A stretch of 64,000 bases of DNA from Nonomuraea roseoviolacea subsp. carminata. Lineage in GTDB: Bacteria > Actinomycetota > Actinomycetes > Streptosporangiales > Streptosporangiaceae. Position 1 is the stretch's first letter. Every line of letters starts with the position of its first letter. Of this stretch, positions 9,397-17,256 are shown piece by piece. A program made the position numbers and the translations under genes. The stretch lies in the NCBI RefSeq assembly GCF_024172185.1, contig NZ_JAMZEC010000001.1, forward strand, positions 372,001 through 436,000, read 5' to 3'. The notes below the pieces were generated by a model that was not told where the DNA came from, ran no database searches, and was given only the letters and a program-made list of their open reading frames with translations.

Positions 9397-11288
9397 GCGT
9401 TGATCCCCTCTTCCTCGGCGGCCGCGACGGCGGCCCGCTCGGCTGCTTCCCGGCCGGCCGCCCGCCCCGCGGCGGCGGCCTCTTCCTCCTCGGCCGTCAG
9501 GGCGGCGCGCTCGGCTTCCTCGCGCTCGTAGGCGGTGACGAGGTTGCGGTAGCCCTCGCAGCGCGCGAGCAGCTCGTCGTGCGTCCCGTGGTCCACCACG
9601 CGGCCCCGGTCGAGGTAGACGACCTCGTCGGCCAGGGCGATCGTGGCCATCCGGTACGCGACCACCACCACGCTGGAGGCGGCGGCCGCGTCCCGCAGCC
9701 CGTGCAGGATGCGCGCCTCGACCTGCGGGTCCACGCTGGAGGTGGCGTCGTCGAGGATGAGCAGGCGCGGCCGGCGGGCGACCGCGCGGGCCAGCGCGAG
9801 CCGCTGCCGCTGGCCGCCCGACAGGGTCGCGCCCCGCTCCCCCACCCGCGTGTCCAGGCCGGACTCCAGGCGGGCCACGAACCCGTCGGCCTGCGCCAGG
9901 CGCAGCGCCGCCCACACGTCCTCGTCGCTGACGGACAGGCCGAGCGCGATGTTGCCGCGCACGGTGTCGTCGAACAGGAACGTCTGCTGCGGCACCAGCG
10001 CGACCGACTCGGCCACGGCGCCGTACGGCAGCTCGCGCAGGTCCACGCCGTCGAGCAGCACGCGCCCGTCCGCCGGGTCCACCAACCGGACGAGGAGCTG
10101 CACCAGCGTCGACTTGCCGGAGCCGGTGGGCCCGACCAGGGCGACGGTGCGTCCCGGCTCCACCGCGAAGGAGACGTCGTGGACCACGGCGGCGGCCTCC
10201 GGGCCGGTGCCGTAGGAGTAGGACACGCCCGACGCCTCCAGCCGGGCCGGGTCCGAGGTCGCGGGCGGGGCGGCGCTGCCGTACTCCATGGAGCCGCTGG
10301 CCTCCAGCACGGCCCGCACCCGCTCCCAGCCGACCACGCTGCGCGGCAGCTCGGCGAGCACCCAGCCCAGCGCCCTGATGGGGAAGGAGAGCAGGGTGAA
10401 CAGGTAGGCGACCTGCACGAGGTCGCCGGGGGTGATGGAGCCGGACGCGAGCCGCGCGGCGCCGACGCCGAGCACGGCGAGGACGCCCAGCGTGGGCAGC
10501 GCCTCCAGCATGGGGTCGAACAGGCCGCGCACCCGGCCGACGGCGATGTTGGCGTCGCGCAGCTCCTCGGCGCGCCGCCGGAACCGGTCGGTCTCCAGCT
10601 CCTCCCTGCCGAGGGTCTTGACGACGAGCGCGCCGTCGAAGCTCTCGTGCGCGATCTCGCTGACCTCGGCGCGCAGTTGCTGGGCGCGGGTGGCCAGCGG
10701 GCTGAGGCGGCGCTGGTAGACGAGGTTGAGCACGGCGATGGCCGGGAAGATCAGGAAGCCCACGGCGGCGAGCGCCGGGTCGGTGAGGACCATCGCGACG
10801 GCCGCGGTGAGGAGCATGACGACGACGCCCACGGCCATGGGCAGCGGCGCGAGCGGCGCCCAGGCGGCCTCGGCGTCGGAGCTGGCGTTCGACAGGAGCT
10901 GCCCGGTCGGGTGCCGGTGGTGCCAGGCCAGCGGCAGCCGAAGGTACTGCTTGGTCACCTCACGGCGGGAGCGGGCCTGCATGCGGTACTGCATGAGCCC
11001 GGCCAGGATGCGCCGGCCGGCCACGCCGATCGACTTGAGCAGCGCCGCACCCATGATCAGCAGCACGCCGGTCCAGAGGGCGCCGGCGGTCGCGGAGCCG
11101 GTGGAGAAGGCGGGCAGCACGACGTGCTCGGTGGCCCAGCCCAGGGCCCAGGCGGAGCCCACGGTCATGCCTCCGTACAGGGCGCTGGCCAGGACGGCCG
11201 AGGCGAACACCGCCTTCTCCGCGCGGATCGCCACCCCGAGGACGCGCAGTCCCTGACGCATGACGGCCGAGGTCACCTTGCTGGCCAC
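9393..11288 (-). CDS. ABC exporter half-transporter, degenerate-site subunit with charged tail
   Basis: The 631-residue partner has six membrane segments, Walker A GPTGSGKST and a canonical LSGGQRQRLALARA signature. Walker B reads LLILDDATSSVD (Asp for the catalytic Glu), and the H-loop reads VAYRMAT (Tyr for His). It ends in a roughly 45-residue Ala/Glu/Arg-rich tail (EREEAERAALTAEEEE, REAAERAAVAAAEEE) that is probably a coiled coil. GTG 11288 is chosen because GGAAGG lies about 11 bases upstream. Together with the downstream subunit, one composite ATP site is canonical and one degenerate. Confidence 0.92.
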   Translation of the reverse strand: MASKVTSAVMRQGLRVLGVAIRAEKAVFASAVLASALYGGMTVGSAWALGWATEHVVLPAFSTGSATAGALWTGVLLIMGAALLKSIGVAGRRILAGLMQYRMQARSRREVTKQYLRLPLAWHHRHPTGQLLSNASSDAEAAWAPLAPLPMAVGVVVMLLTAAVAMVLTDPALAAVGFLIFPAIAVLNLVYQRRLSPLATRAQQLRAEVSEIAHESFDGALVVKTLGREELETDRFRRRAEELRDANIAVGRVRGLFDPMLEALPTLGVLAVLGVGAARLASGSITPGDLVQVAYLFTLLSFPIRALGWVLAELPRSVVGWERVRAVLEASGSMEYGSAAPPATSDPARLEASGVSYSYGTGPEAAAVVHDVSFAVEPGRTVALVGPTGSGKSTLVQLLVRLVDPADGRVLLDGVDLRELPYGAVAESVALVPQQTFLFDDTVRGNIALGLSVSDEDVWAALRLAQADGFVARLESGLDTRVGERGATLSGGQRQRLALARAVARRPRLLILDDATSSVDPQVEARILHGLRDAAAASSVVVVAYRMATIALADEVVYLDRGRVVDHGTHDELLARCEGYRNLVTAYEREEAERAALTAEEEEAAAAGRAAGREAAERAAVAAAEEEGINA

Positions 11289-11379
11289 TCGATTGGTTTC
11301 CTTCCGTCGCGACAGATTTGCCCGTAACACCCAATCACTCCCGATCATCACGTTATTCCCCGCGGGTAAGGTTGGGGGC

Positions 11380-12009
11380 GTGACTCACGCTCGTGGCGAA
11401 CGCGCGGCCCTGTGCGACCTGCTGGACCGTCTGGGCCCCGACGCCCCGACCCTCTGCGACGGGTGGACCACCTACGACCTGGCCGCCCACCTCGTGCTGC
11501 GCGAGCGGCGGCCGGACGCGGCGGCGGGCATCGCGCTCAAGCCGCTGGCCGGCCACACCGCCGCGGTCCAGGAGTCGCTGAAGGCCCGCCACCCGTACCC
11601 GGAGCTGGTCGGTCTGGTGCGCAGGCCGGGCGGCGTCTACGGGCTGGTGCCGTTCCTGGACGACGCGGTCAACACGCTGGAGATGTTCGTCCACCACGAG
11701 GACGTGCGCCGGGCCCAGCCCAGCTGGGAGCCGCGCACCATGCCCGAGGACCTCGACCGGCTCATGTGGAAGCGCGTGTCGGCCGGCGGGCGGCTGATGC
11801 TGCGCCGCTCGCCGGTGGGCGTGGTGCTGCACCGGACGGGCGGCGGCGTGGCGCTCGGCGGCCCGCGGATCGGCCCCAAGGTGGAGGTCACCGGGCCGGC
11901 GCCGGAACTGCTGCTGTTCTGCTTCGGGCGGCAGGAGCACGCGCGGGTGGAGCTGACGGGCGACCCCGAGGCGATCTCCCGCCTCAAGAACGCCCACCTC
12001 GGCATCTGA
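11380..12009 (+). CDS. TIGR03085-type metal-binding protein (DinB/mycothiol-dependent isomerase fold)
   Basis: The 209-residue protein resembles the N-terminal, mycothiol-dependent maleylpyruvate isomerase fold: CDGWTTYDLAAHLVLRERRPD near the start and MFVHHEDVRRAQP in the middle supply the His/Glu metal ligands typical of DinB-like four-helix bundles. Its reaction is unknown. It starts at GTG 11380, 91 bp from the divergent ABC operon. The last 11 codons are tandemly duplicated after the stop (second copy 12011-12044). Confidence 0.85.
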   Translation: MTHARGERAALCDLLDRLGPDAPTLCDGWTTYDLAAHLVLRERRPDAAAGIALKPLAGHTAAVQESLKARHPYPELVGLVRRPGGVYGLVPFLDDAVNTLEMFVHHEDVRRAQPSWEPRTMPEDLDRLMWKRVSAGGRLMLRRSPVGVVLHRTGGGVALGGPRIGPKVEVTGPAPELLLFCFGRQEHARVELTGDPEAISRLKNAHLGI

Positions 12010-12044
12010 CTCCCGCCTGAAGCGCGCCCACCTCGGCATCTGAT
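11977..12044. repeat. 34-bp tandem duplication of a gene 3' end
   Basis: Positions 11977-12010 and 12011-12044 are the same 34-bp segment with four mismatches. The first copy is the last codons and stop (TGA, 12007-12009) of the TIGR03085 gene. The second copy carries the same end again, including its own TGA at 12041-12043. It is a non-coding duplicate of the gene terminus. Confidence 0.9.
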
Positions 12045-12070
12045 CCGCCGCCGCCCCGCCAGGGGGCGCG

Positions 12071-12110
12071 CGGGTCAGTCCTCGCCGTAGCGGGTCAGTC
12101 CTCGCCGTAG
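12071..12110. repeat. Perfect 20-bp tandem duplication at the MerR gene 3' end
   Basis: CGGGTCAGTCCTCGCCGTAG occurs twice without a mismatch (12071-12090, 12091-12110), followed by the first three bases of a third copy. The copy nearer the gene encodes the last residues YGED and stop of the MerR regulator on the minus strand; the outer copy repeats them beyond the stop. Confidence 0.95.
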
Positions 12111-12724
12111 CGGCGCAGCGCGACGTTCGCCTGGGCGAGGCGGCGCAGCGCCGTGAGCAGCGTGTCGCCCATCAGCGTGCCGAGCACCACCACCTCCAGC
12201 GTCCGCTCCCGGTCGCCCAGCTCGCCGACGACCCTCATGTCGGCCTCGGCGATCAGCTCGGCGGCCGCCGCGTAGTCGGGCAGCGACGCGAGCATGGCCT
12301 CGTGGCCGAGGTCCTCCAGGCTCGCCATCACCCCCACCAGCGTGGCGTACGCGGGGTGCTCGCTCATGTCCTTCCAGCCCCGGCGGGCGCACAGCTCGTC
12401 GAGCGCCCGCCGCGCCCGCTCCACGTGCGGCCCGGGCTGCGGCTCCTGGCGGCCGGTGACCATGAGCTGACCGAGCCCGAGCAGGTTGTTGTCGCTGACC
12501 TCCGGGTCGTCCAGGTAGCGCACCAGCTCGCCGATGGCGGCGATGCTCAGGCCGCCGTACTCGGCCAGCGCACGGACCAGCTTGAGCCGCCGGACGTGCG
12601 CGGGGCCGTACTCGGCCTGGTTGCGGCCCACCGGCCGGCCCGGAGGCAGCAGGCCCTCCCGCAGGTAGTACTTGATCGTCGGGACGGGCACTCCCGTGTC
12701 CGTGCTCAGCTCGGCCATGCGCAC
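12095..12724 (-). CDS. MerR family transcriptional regulator
   Basis: The 209-residue protein has a MerR winged helix-turn-helix at the N terminus (MAELSTDTGVPVPTIKYYLREGLLPPG, QAEYGPAHVRRLKLVRAL). A helical C-terminal half without recognisable metal-binding cysteines follows, suggesting an organic effector. GTG 12724 is supported by GGGGAG ten bases upstream. It is divergent from a membrane protein gene, and a 22-bp dyad lies between them, so it probably controls that gene and itself. Its terminal codons are tandemly duplicated downstream. Confidence 0.9.
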   Translation of the reverse strand: MRMAELSTDTGVPVPTIKYYLREGLLPPGRPVGRNQAEYGPAHVRRLKLVRALAEYGGLSIAAIGELVRYLDDPEVSDNNLLGLGQLMVTGRQEPQPGPHVERARRALDELCARRGWKDMSEHPAYATLVGVMASLEDLGHEAMLASLPDYAAAAELIAEADMRVVGELGDRERTLEVVVLGTLMGDTLLTALRRLAQANVALRRYGED

Positions 12725-12767
12725 CTTTGTGGCTCCCCTCTTGTGGACAGTGGAGAGTTTAGCTATA

Positions 12768-12789
12768 GATAGTAGTAAGTAGCACTATC
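12768..12789. promoter_or_regulatory. Dyad operator between merR-like and membrane protein genes
   Basis: GATAGT (12768-12773), ten spacer bases, then ACTATC (12784-12789) forms a perfect inverted repeat in an AT-rich island of an otherwise GC-rich region. The position between two divergent starts and the length fit a MerR-type operator. Further TAGCTAT/GCTATC half-sites flank it. Assignment to the adjacent MerR protein is inference. Confidence 0.6.
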
Positions 12790-12809
12790 CGCTATCCAAA
12801 GGAGGCGCC

Positions 12810-13754
12810 ATGTCGCGCTGGCACCGGCCGCTGATGGTCTCGACGGGGCTCATGTCCGCCCTCGCCGTGGTGACCGCCGTGGCGCTCGTCCTGGACGACC
12901 GCACGCTCGACGGCATGCCCGTCTGGGCCAAGCCGCTCAAGTTCGCGATGTCCGTCGCGGTCTACTCCTTCACCTGGGCCTGGCTGCTGTCGTTACAGCG
13001 CCGCGAGCGCCGCTGGGGCCGCATCGCCGGCACCGTCCTCGCCGTGGCGGGGGTCGCCGAGGTCGCCGTCATCACCTTCCAGGCCGCCCGCGCCCACCGC
13101 AGCCACTTCAACGCCGCCACGCCGTTCGACGCGGTCCTCTTCGGCGTCATGGGCATGATGATCATCGGGCTGATGGTGGCGAACGTCGTCGCCGCCGTCG
13201 CCGTGCTGCTCGACCGGCAGGCCGACGGGCCCTCCACCTGGGCGGTCCGGTTCGGGCTGGCGATCTCGACCCTGGGGCTCGCGAGCGGCGGCCTCATGCT
13301 CGGCCCGCGACCCGGCCAGAGCGTCGACGGCGGCGTCATCGGGGCCCACACCGTCGCCGCCGCCGACGGCGGGCCCGGCCTGCCGCTGCTCGGCTGGAGC
13401 ACCGTCGCCGGCGACCTGCGCGTGCCGCACTTCGTCGGCATGCACGCCCTCCAGCTCCTGCCGCTGCTGCCGCTCGCCCTCGCGGCCCTGTCCCGCCGCT
13501 TCCCCGCCCTCGCCCCCGTGCGCGTACGGCAGGGCCTGACGGTCACCGCCGGCGTCGTCTACGCGGGCGTGTTCGGGCTGGTCCTGTGGCAGGCGGAGCG
13601 CGGGCAGTCGCTGGTCCACCCCGACGGGCTCACCCTGGCCGCGGCGGGCATCCTGGCCGTGCTGGCGCTCGGTGGCGTGGCGTGGTCCTTCCGCGCCCGC
13701 GCCCCGAGGCAGGTCGCCCTGGCCGTCCCCGCTCCCGCGGAGGCCGCCCGGTAA
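12810..13754 (+). CDS. Polytopic membrane protein, unknown function
   Basis: The 314-residue protein has about eight predicted membrane segments and no domain I can name. It begins MSRWHRPLMVSTGLMSALAV, has the motif VWAKPLKFAMSVAVYSFTWAWLL near residues 37-60, FNAATPFDAVLFGVMGMMI near 100, and VPHFVGMHALQLLPLLPLAL near 210. The ATG is preceded by AAAGGAGG at ideal spacing, so strong translation is expected. Divergence from the MerR gene with a shared dyad suggests it is the regulated target. It resembles uncharacterised actinobacterial membrane proteins. Confidence 0.8.
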   Translation: MSRWHRPLMVSTGLMSALAVVTAVALVLDDRTLDGMPVWAKPLKFAMSVAVYSFTWAWLLSLQRRERRWGRIAGTVLAVAGVAEVAVITFQAARAHRSHFNAATPFDAVLFGVMGMMIIGLMVANVVAAVAVLLDRQADGPSTWAVRFGLAISTLGLASGGLMLGPRPGQSVDGGVIGAHTVAAADGGPGLPLLGWSTVAGDLRVPHFVGMHALQLLPLLPLALAALSRRFPALAPVRVRQGLTVTAGVVYAGVFGLVLWQAERGQSLVHPDGLTLAAAGILAVLALGGVAWSFRARAPRQVALAVPAPAEAAR

Positions 13755-13802
13755 CCTGCCGCCGCCCTGACGGAGGCCCCGGCACAGCCGGCCCCCCGCT
13801 CG

Positions 13803-13892
13803 CAGAAACCACCCTCGCAGAAACCGCCCTCAGGGAAACCGCCCTCGCGGAAGCCGCCCTCACGGAAACCGCCCTCGCGGAAACCGTCCGAT
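13803..13892. repeat. Six 15-bp tandem repeats
   Basis: Units of the form CGGAAACCGCCCTCG follow each other six times at exact 15-bp spacing with 1-4 differences per unit, about 50 bp after the membrane protein stop. On either strand the array would encode pentapeptides (TALAE on +, GGFRE on -). It lies in the 250-bp gap before the ABA4-like gene, in which I see no gene. Confidence 0.9.
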
Positions 13893-14004
13893 GACCCGCC
13901 GCCTTGTTCGCCCCAGGTCACACGACCACCCGCCGCACGTCGTCCGGCCCCGCCGTCACCGGCGGGGCCGGCGTCCCGTTCCCCGCCCGACCGGAGAGTG
14001 ACCG

Positions 14005-14472
14005 ATGAGCACCGCGACCCTGTTCGACCTCAGCTTCTACGCCGCCGCGCCGTTCTGGGCCCTGATGATCCTGGCCCCCACCTGGTCGGTCACCCGCAGA
14101 GTGGCGGCCTCGCCGCTCATCGTGCTGCCCGCCCTGGCGGTGAACCTCGTCCTGCTGGCCCCGGTGCTCGGCCTGGTCTGGCCGGTCGTCACCCGGCCCT
14201 CGCTGGCCGGGCTGACGGCCCTGGTCGCCACCCCCGGAGCCCTGGCCGCCCTGTGGGCGCAGATCATCGCCTGGGACCTGTTCCTCGGCCGGTGGATCTA
14301 CCTCGACAGCCGGGAGCGGGGCGTGCACCCGCTGCTCATGGCCCCGGTCATGGTGCTGACGATCCTGCTGTCGCCCCTCGGGCTGCCGGTGTACCTCCTG
14401 CTGCGCCTGGCATACCGGGGCAACAACTCTGATACCCCCTCGGCTAGTCCCGTGATCCGTACCATGGCGTGA
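14005..14472 (+). CDS. ABA4-like family membrane protein (DUF4281)
   Basis: The 155-residue protein has four membrane segments and the family motif WDLFLGRWIYLDSRERG at about residues 92-108, with FYAAAPFWALMILAPTW at the start. Plant ABA4 is needed for neoxanthin synthesis; bacterial members are uncharacterised. The ATG at 14005 follows GAGAGTGACCG. No carotenoid gene is nearby, so a carotenoid role is unsupported by context. Confidence 0.85.
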   Translation: MSTATLFDLSFYAAAPFWALMILAPTWSVTRRVAASPLIVLPALAVNLVLLAPVLGLVWPVVTRPSLAGLTALVATPGALAALWAQIIAWDLFLGRWIYLDSRERGVHPLLMAPVMVLTILLSPLGLPVYLLLRLAYRGNNSDTPSASPVIRTMA

Positions 14473-14501
14473 GAAGGAAGCCCCCCGGTTAGGATCAAGA
14501 A

Positions 14502-14518
14502 CATCTTCATAGAAGATG
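14502..14518. promoter_or_regulatory. Short perfect hairpin upstream of the 53-aa peptide gene
   Basis: CATCTTC-ATA-GAAGATG is a perfect 7-bp stem with a 3-base loop, about 58 bp upstream of the peptide start. There is no T-run after it, so it is a weak terminator candidate or a 5' UTR element. Confidence 0.4.
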
Positions 14519-14575
14519 CCAGTGATCGCCCAGATCCGGGTATATACGGCTGGGAATGGACTGCAGGAGGCCCCC

Positions 14576-14737
14576 ATGCAGGTCAAGAAGGTAGCCACAT
14601 ACGTGCTCGTGGCCTTTGTGATCTTCTACCTGTTCACCCGGCCGGCCCAGGCCGCGTCCGCGGTCAACGGCGTGTTCGACGGAATCGTCCATGGAGCCAA
14701 TCAGTTGGCCGTCTTCTTTACCAATGTTCTAGCGTGA
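14576..14737 (+). CDS. 53-residue single-span membrane or secreted peptide
   Basis: ATG 14576 is preceded by GCAGGAGG at ideal spacing. The peptide begins MQVKKVATYVLVAFVIFYLF, has TRPAQAAS as a possible signal-peptidase or interfacial site around residues 21-28, and ends in an amphipathic GANQLAVFFTNVLA. It could be a signal-anchored protein, or a secreted peptide of about 25 residues. It lies 61 bp before a glutamine-synthetase-like gene on the same strand. I do not recognise the family. Confidence 0.75.
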   Translation: MQVKKVATYVLVAFVIFYLFTRPAQAASAVNGVFDGIVHGANQLAVFFTNVLA

Positions 14738-14798
14738 GCTGGCCACCTGTCCGCGTCAGACGCTTCCCCGTACCCCCGGAACGTGTTACGCAGACAGG

Positions 14799-16160
14799 AT
14801 GAGAGATCGCCTCACCGCCACCAAGGTCAACCAGCCTGATCCCCACGTGCGGCGCATCCTGGAGCGGGCAGAGCTCGAAGGCGTCGAGCTCATCCGCTTC
14901 CTGTACGCCGACCACGGAGGCGTGATCCGCGGCAAGGCGGCGTCCCGGTCGCGACTGGCCGAGCGCCTCACCACGGGGATCGGGCACACGGTGGCCATGA
15001 TGGCGATGAACATGCTCGACCAGTTGCAGGACGTCGAGCACATGGGTCCGGTGGGTGAGGTACGCATCGTCCCGGACCCCTCGACCTACGTCCCGCTCCC
15101 GTACGCGCCGGGCGCCGCCGCGATGCTCTCCGATCTGCGGCGGCAGGACGGCTCGGCCTGGGACGCCTGCCCGCGCACCTTCCTCAAGGACGCGATCGAG
15201 GCGCTGGCCGCCGAGGGCTACACGCTGATGGCGGCCTTCGAGCCGGAGTTCACGCTGGGACGGCGTCTGCCCGACCCGTCGGGCGGCCCCGACCGGGTCG
15301 TGCCGATCGACGACACCCTCTGTTACGCGGGCACCGGTTTCGACACGGCCCACGACTACGCGATCAAGCTCATCCGGGCGCTGGAGACGCAGGGGCTCCG
15401 GGTCGAGCACTACCATCCCGAGCTGGGGCCGGGCCAGCAGGAGCTGTCCATCAGGCACGCCCCCGCCCTGCGGGCGGCCGACAACCACGTCCTGTACCGC
15501 GAGACCGTGCGCGGCGTCGCGATGCGCATGGCGATGTGGGCCACGCTGGCCCCCAAGCCCCTCCCCGGCGAGGCGGGCAACGGCGCGCACCTGCACCTGT
15601 CGCTGTGGCGCGACGGGCGCAACGTCTTCGCCGACGACGGGGATGAGCTGGAGTGCTTCGTCGGCGGGCTGCTCGCCCACCTGCCCGCCCTGACCGCGCT
15701 CACCTGCGGCACGGTCAACTCCTTCCGCCGCCTGGCGCCGCGCTCGTGGGCCGGCGCGTACGCCGTCCACGGGCCCGACAACCGGGAGGCGGCGGTACGG
15801 ATCTGCTCGCCCCTGGGCGAGAGCGGCGAGCCGAACCTGGAGCTCAAGCCGTCCGACTCCTCGGCCAACCCGTACCTGTCGCTCGGGGCGGTCATCCACG
15901 CCGGCCTCGACGGACTGCGCCGTAAGCTGGACCCGGGCGAGCCGGTCGGCGTGGACCCCGACACCCGGCCGGGACGCTACCGGCGGCTGCCGACGTCGCT
16001 GGACGAGGCGCTCGACGCGCTGGAGGCCGACGAGGTGCTCATGGAGGCGCTCGGCCCGTTGCGGCGCAGCGCCTACCTGGCGGTCAAGCGCTCGGAGGCG
16101 GCGGCGTTCGCGACCATGGACGAGGCGTACGAGCTGTTCCACCACATGAAGGTGTTCTGA
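14799..16160 (+). CDS. Glutamine-synthetase-family ligase
   Basis: The 453-residue protein has the glutamine synthetase catalytic fold: EPEFTL (substrate Glu), NGAHLHLSLW (ATP/metal), NSFRRLAPRSWAGAYAVHG and ELKPSDSSANPYLSL in order. The C-terminal segment lacks the Tyr adenylylation site of GlnA and reads RYRRLPTSLDEALDALEAD. That fits GS-like gamma-glutamyl ligases (GlnA3/GlnA4 or PuuA type), which attach glutamate to polyamines or other amines. The start is ATG 14799 with no strong ribosome site, so it may be leaderless. It precedes the IclR gene on the same strand but lacks the paired IclR operator. Confidence 0.88.
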   Translation: MRDRLTATKVNQPDPHVRRILERAELEGVELIRFLYADHGGVIRGKAASRSRLAERLTTGIGHTVAMMAMNMLDQLQDVEHMGPVGEVRIVPDPSTYVPLPYAPGAAAMLSDLRRQDGSAWDACPRTFLKDAIEALAAEGYTLMAAFEPEFTLGRRLPDPSGGPDRVVPIDDTLCYAGTGFDTAHDYAIKLIRALETQGLRVEHYHPELGPGQQELSIRHAPALRAADNHVLYRETVRGVAMRMAMWATLAPKPLPGEAGNGAHLHLSLWRDGRNVFADDGDELECFVGGLLAHLPALTALTCGTVNSFRRLAPRSWAGAYAVHGPDNREAAVRICSPLGESGEPNLELKPSDSSANPYLSLGAVIHAGLDGLRRKLDPGEPVGVDPDTRPGRYRRLPTSLDEALDALEADEVLMEALGPLRRSAYLAVKRSEAAAFATMDEAYELFHHMKVF

Positions 16161-16196
16161 CGCCGCCTCGCCGGACAGTGATCTACGGTGGCGTCA

Positions 16197-16231
16197 TTCC
16201 GCTGAACGCGATAGCATTCCATGATTCGGAA
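16197..16231. promoter_or_regulatory. Paired IclR-type operator upstream of iclR
   Basis: TTCCATGATTCGGAA (16217-16231) is a near-palindrome. A weaker copy, TTCCGCTGAACGCGA, lies at 16197-16211, exactly 20 bp upstream. The pair sits 34-68 bp before the GTG start of the IclR gene, suggesting autoregulation. The same 15-bp pattern with 20-bp spacing recurs at other promoters of this block. Confidence 0.7.
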
Positions 16232-16264
16232 AACTCCGGCCACCGGGCCGTCCGAGGAGGAACC

Positions 16265-17020
16265 GTGAGCGGTACGCAGTCGCCGGTGACCAGCGTCGAT
16301 CGCGCTCTGCTGATCCTGCAGGAGATCGGCAGGCACAGCAGGGGCATGACCATCGACGAGCTGTCGACCCGGCTGGGGCTGCCCAAGAGCTCGCTGCACC
16401 GCCTGCTGGGCGCGCTCAAGCACCGCGGCTTCGCCGCGCAGCCCGATCCCGGCGGGCCGTACTTCCTCGGCACGGAGATGCTCGCGACCGCGTTCCGCTT
16501 CTACGAGACCATGGACGTCCGCGCCGTCATCCACCGGCTGCTGCTGCGCCTCAGCGAGGAGTTCGCCGAGACGGTGCACATGGCCACGCTCGACGGCGCC
16601 GAGGTCGTCTACCTCGACAAGGTCGAGACGATGCGGGCGATCACGATGACGTCGGTGGTGGGCGGGCGCAACGCCGCGCACGCCACCGGCGTCGGCAAGG
16701 CGCTGCTGGCCTGGACCTACCCCACCGACGAGGCGATCAAGGCGTGGGCCGAGCGCCATGGGCCGCTCGCCGCGCCCACCCGGTCCACCATCACCAACCC
16801 GGCGAAGCTGGCCGCCCACATGGCGCTGATCCGCGAGCGCGGCTACGCGCTCGACCTGGAGGAGAACGAGCCCAGCGTGCGCTGCGTGGCCGCCCCGGTG
16901 TTCATGGGCAAGCCCACGCCCGTGGCCGCGGTGAGCGTGACGGCGCTGAAGGACCGCATGCCTCCGGCCCGCATGGAGGAGATCGGCACGGCCCTGACCA
17001 AGGCCATCGCCGAGTTCTGA
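16265..17020 (+). CDS. IclR family transcriptional regulator
   Basis: The 251-residue protein has an N-terminal winged helix-turn-helix (VDRALLILQEIGRHSRGMTI, LGLPKSSLHRLLGALKHRGF) and a C-terminal IclR ligand domain (MATLDGAEVVYLDKVE, GRNAAHATGVGKALLAW, RERGYALDLEENEPSVRCVA, VAAVSVT). GTG 16265 has GAGGAGG five bases upstream. It is the only IclR gene in the window and lies at the edge of the catabolic block whose promoters share the paired operator, so it is the natural candidate for the block's regulator. The inducer is unknown and may be a sugar acid or its cleavage product. Confidence 0.93.
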   Translation: MSGTQSPVTSVDRALLILQEIGRHSRGMTIDELSTRLGLPKSSLHRLLGALKHRGFAAQPDPGGPYFLGTEMLATAFRFYETMDVRAVIHRLLLRLSEEFAETVHMATLDGAEVVYLDKVETMRAITMTSVVGGRNAAHATGVGKALLAWTYPTDEAIKAWAERHGPLAAPTRSTITNPAKLAAHMALIRERGYALDLEENEPSVRCVAAPVFMGKPTPVAAVSVTALKDRMPPARMEEIGTALTKAIAEF

Positions 17021-17171
17021 TCATCGTGGTCTGACCACCGGGTTCCCACCATCGAGTTTCTGACCACCGGGCGCCCGACCGGGGCCGTCGCCGCGTTCCG
17101 ATCCCCCGGCCCGCGACGATGTCCCGCCGCGTTCCGATCTCCCGGCCTGGCGGCGAGGGCTCTCGTCCGCA

Positions 17172-17196
17172 TGGAAGATCGTTCTGCATCATGGAA
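17172..17196. promoter_or_regulatory. IclR-type operator upstream of the lactonase gene
   Basis: TTCTGCATCATGGAA (17182-17196) fits the 15-bp palindrome. A half-site ATGGAA at 17171-17176 repeats its right arm exactly 20 bp upstream. It lies 61 bp before the SMP-30 start. The rest of the 236-bp interval 17021-17256 contains two imperfect copies of GCCGCGTTCCGATCNCCCGG and no gene. Confidence 0.65.
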
Positions 17197-17256
17197 TGAG
17201 GTCTGGATGACTGCTCTGAAGTGTCCCCGTGCGGCCGGCCGTTCCCGGAGGGCCCG

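Noticed and set aside
13586..13894. Pentapeptide-repeat protein encoded over the 15-bp array
   Set aside because: The frame overlaps the end of the membrane protein gene in another phase, has no ribosome site and only six units.
14764..14781. TTCC-N10-GGAA dyad just upstream of the GS-like gene as another IclR site
   Set aside because: The spacing is 18 bp rather than 15 and there is no 20-bp partner, so it does not match the regulon motif.
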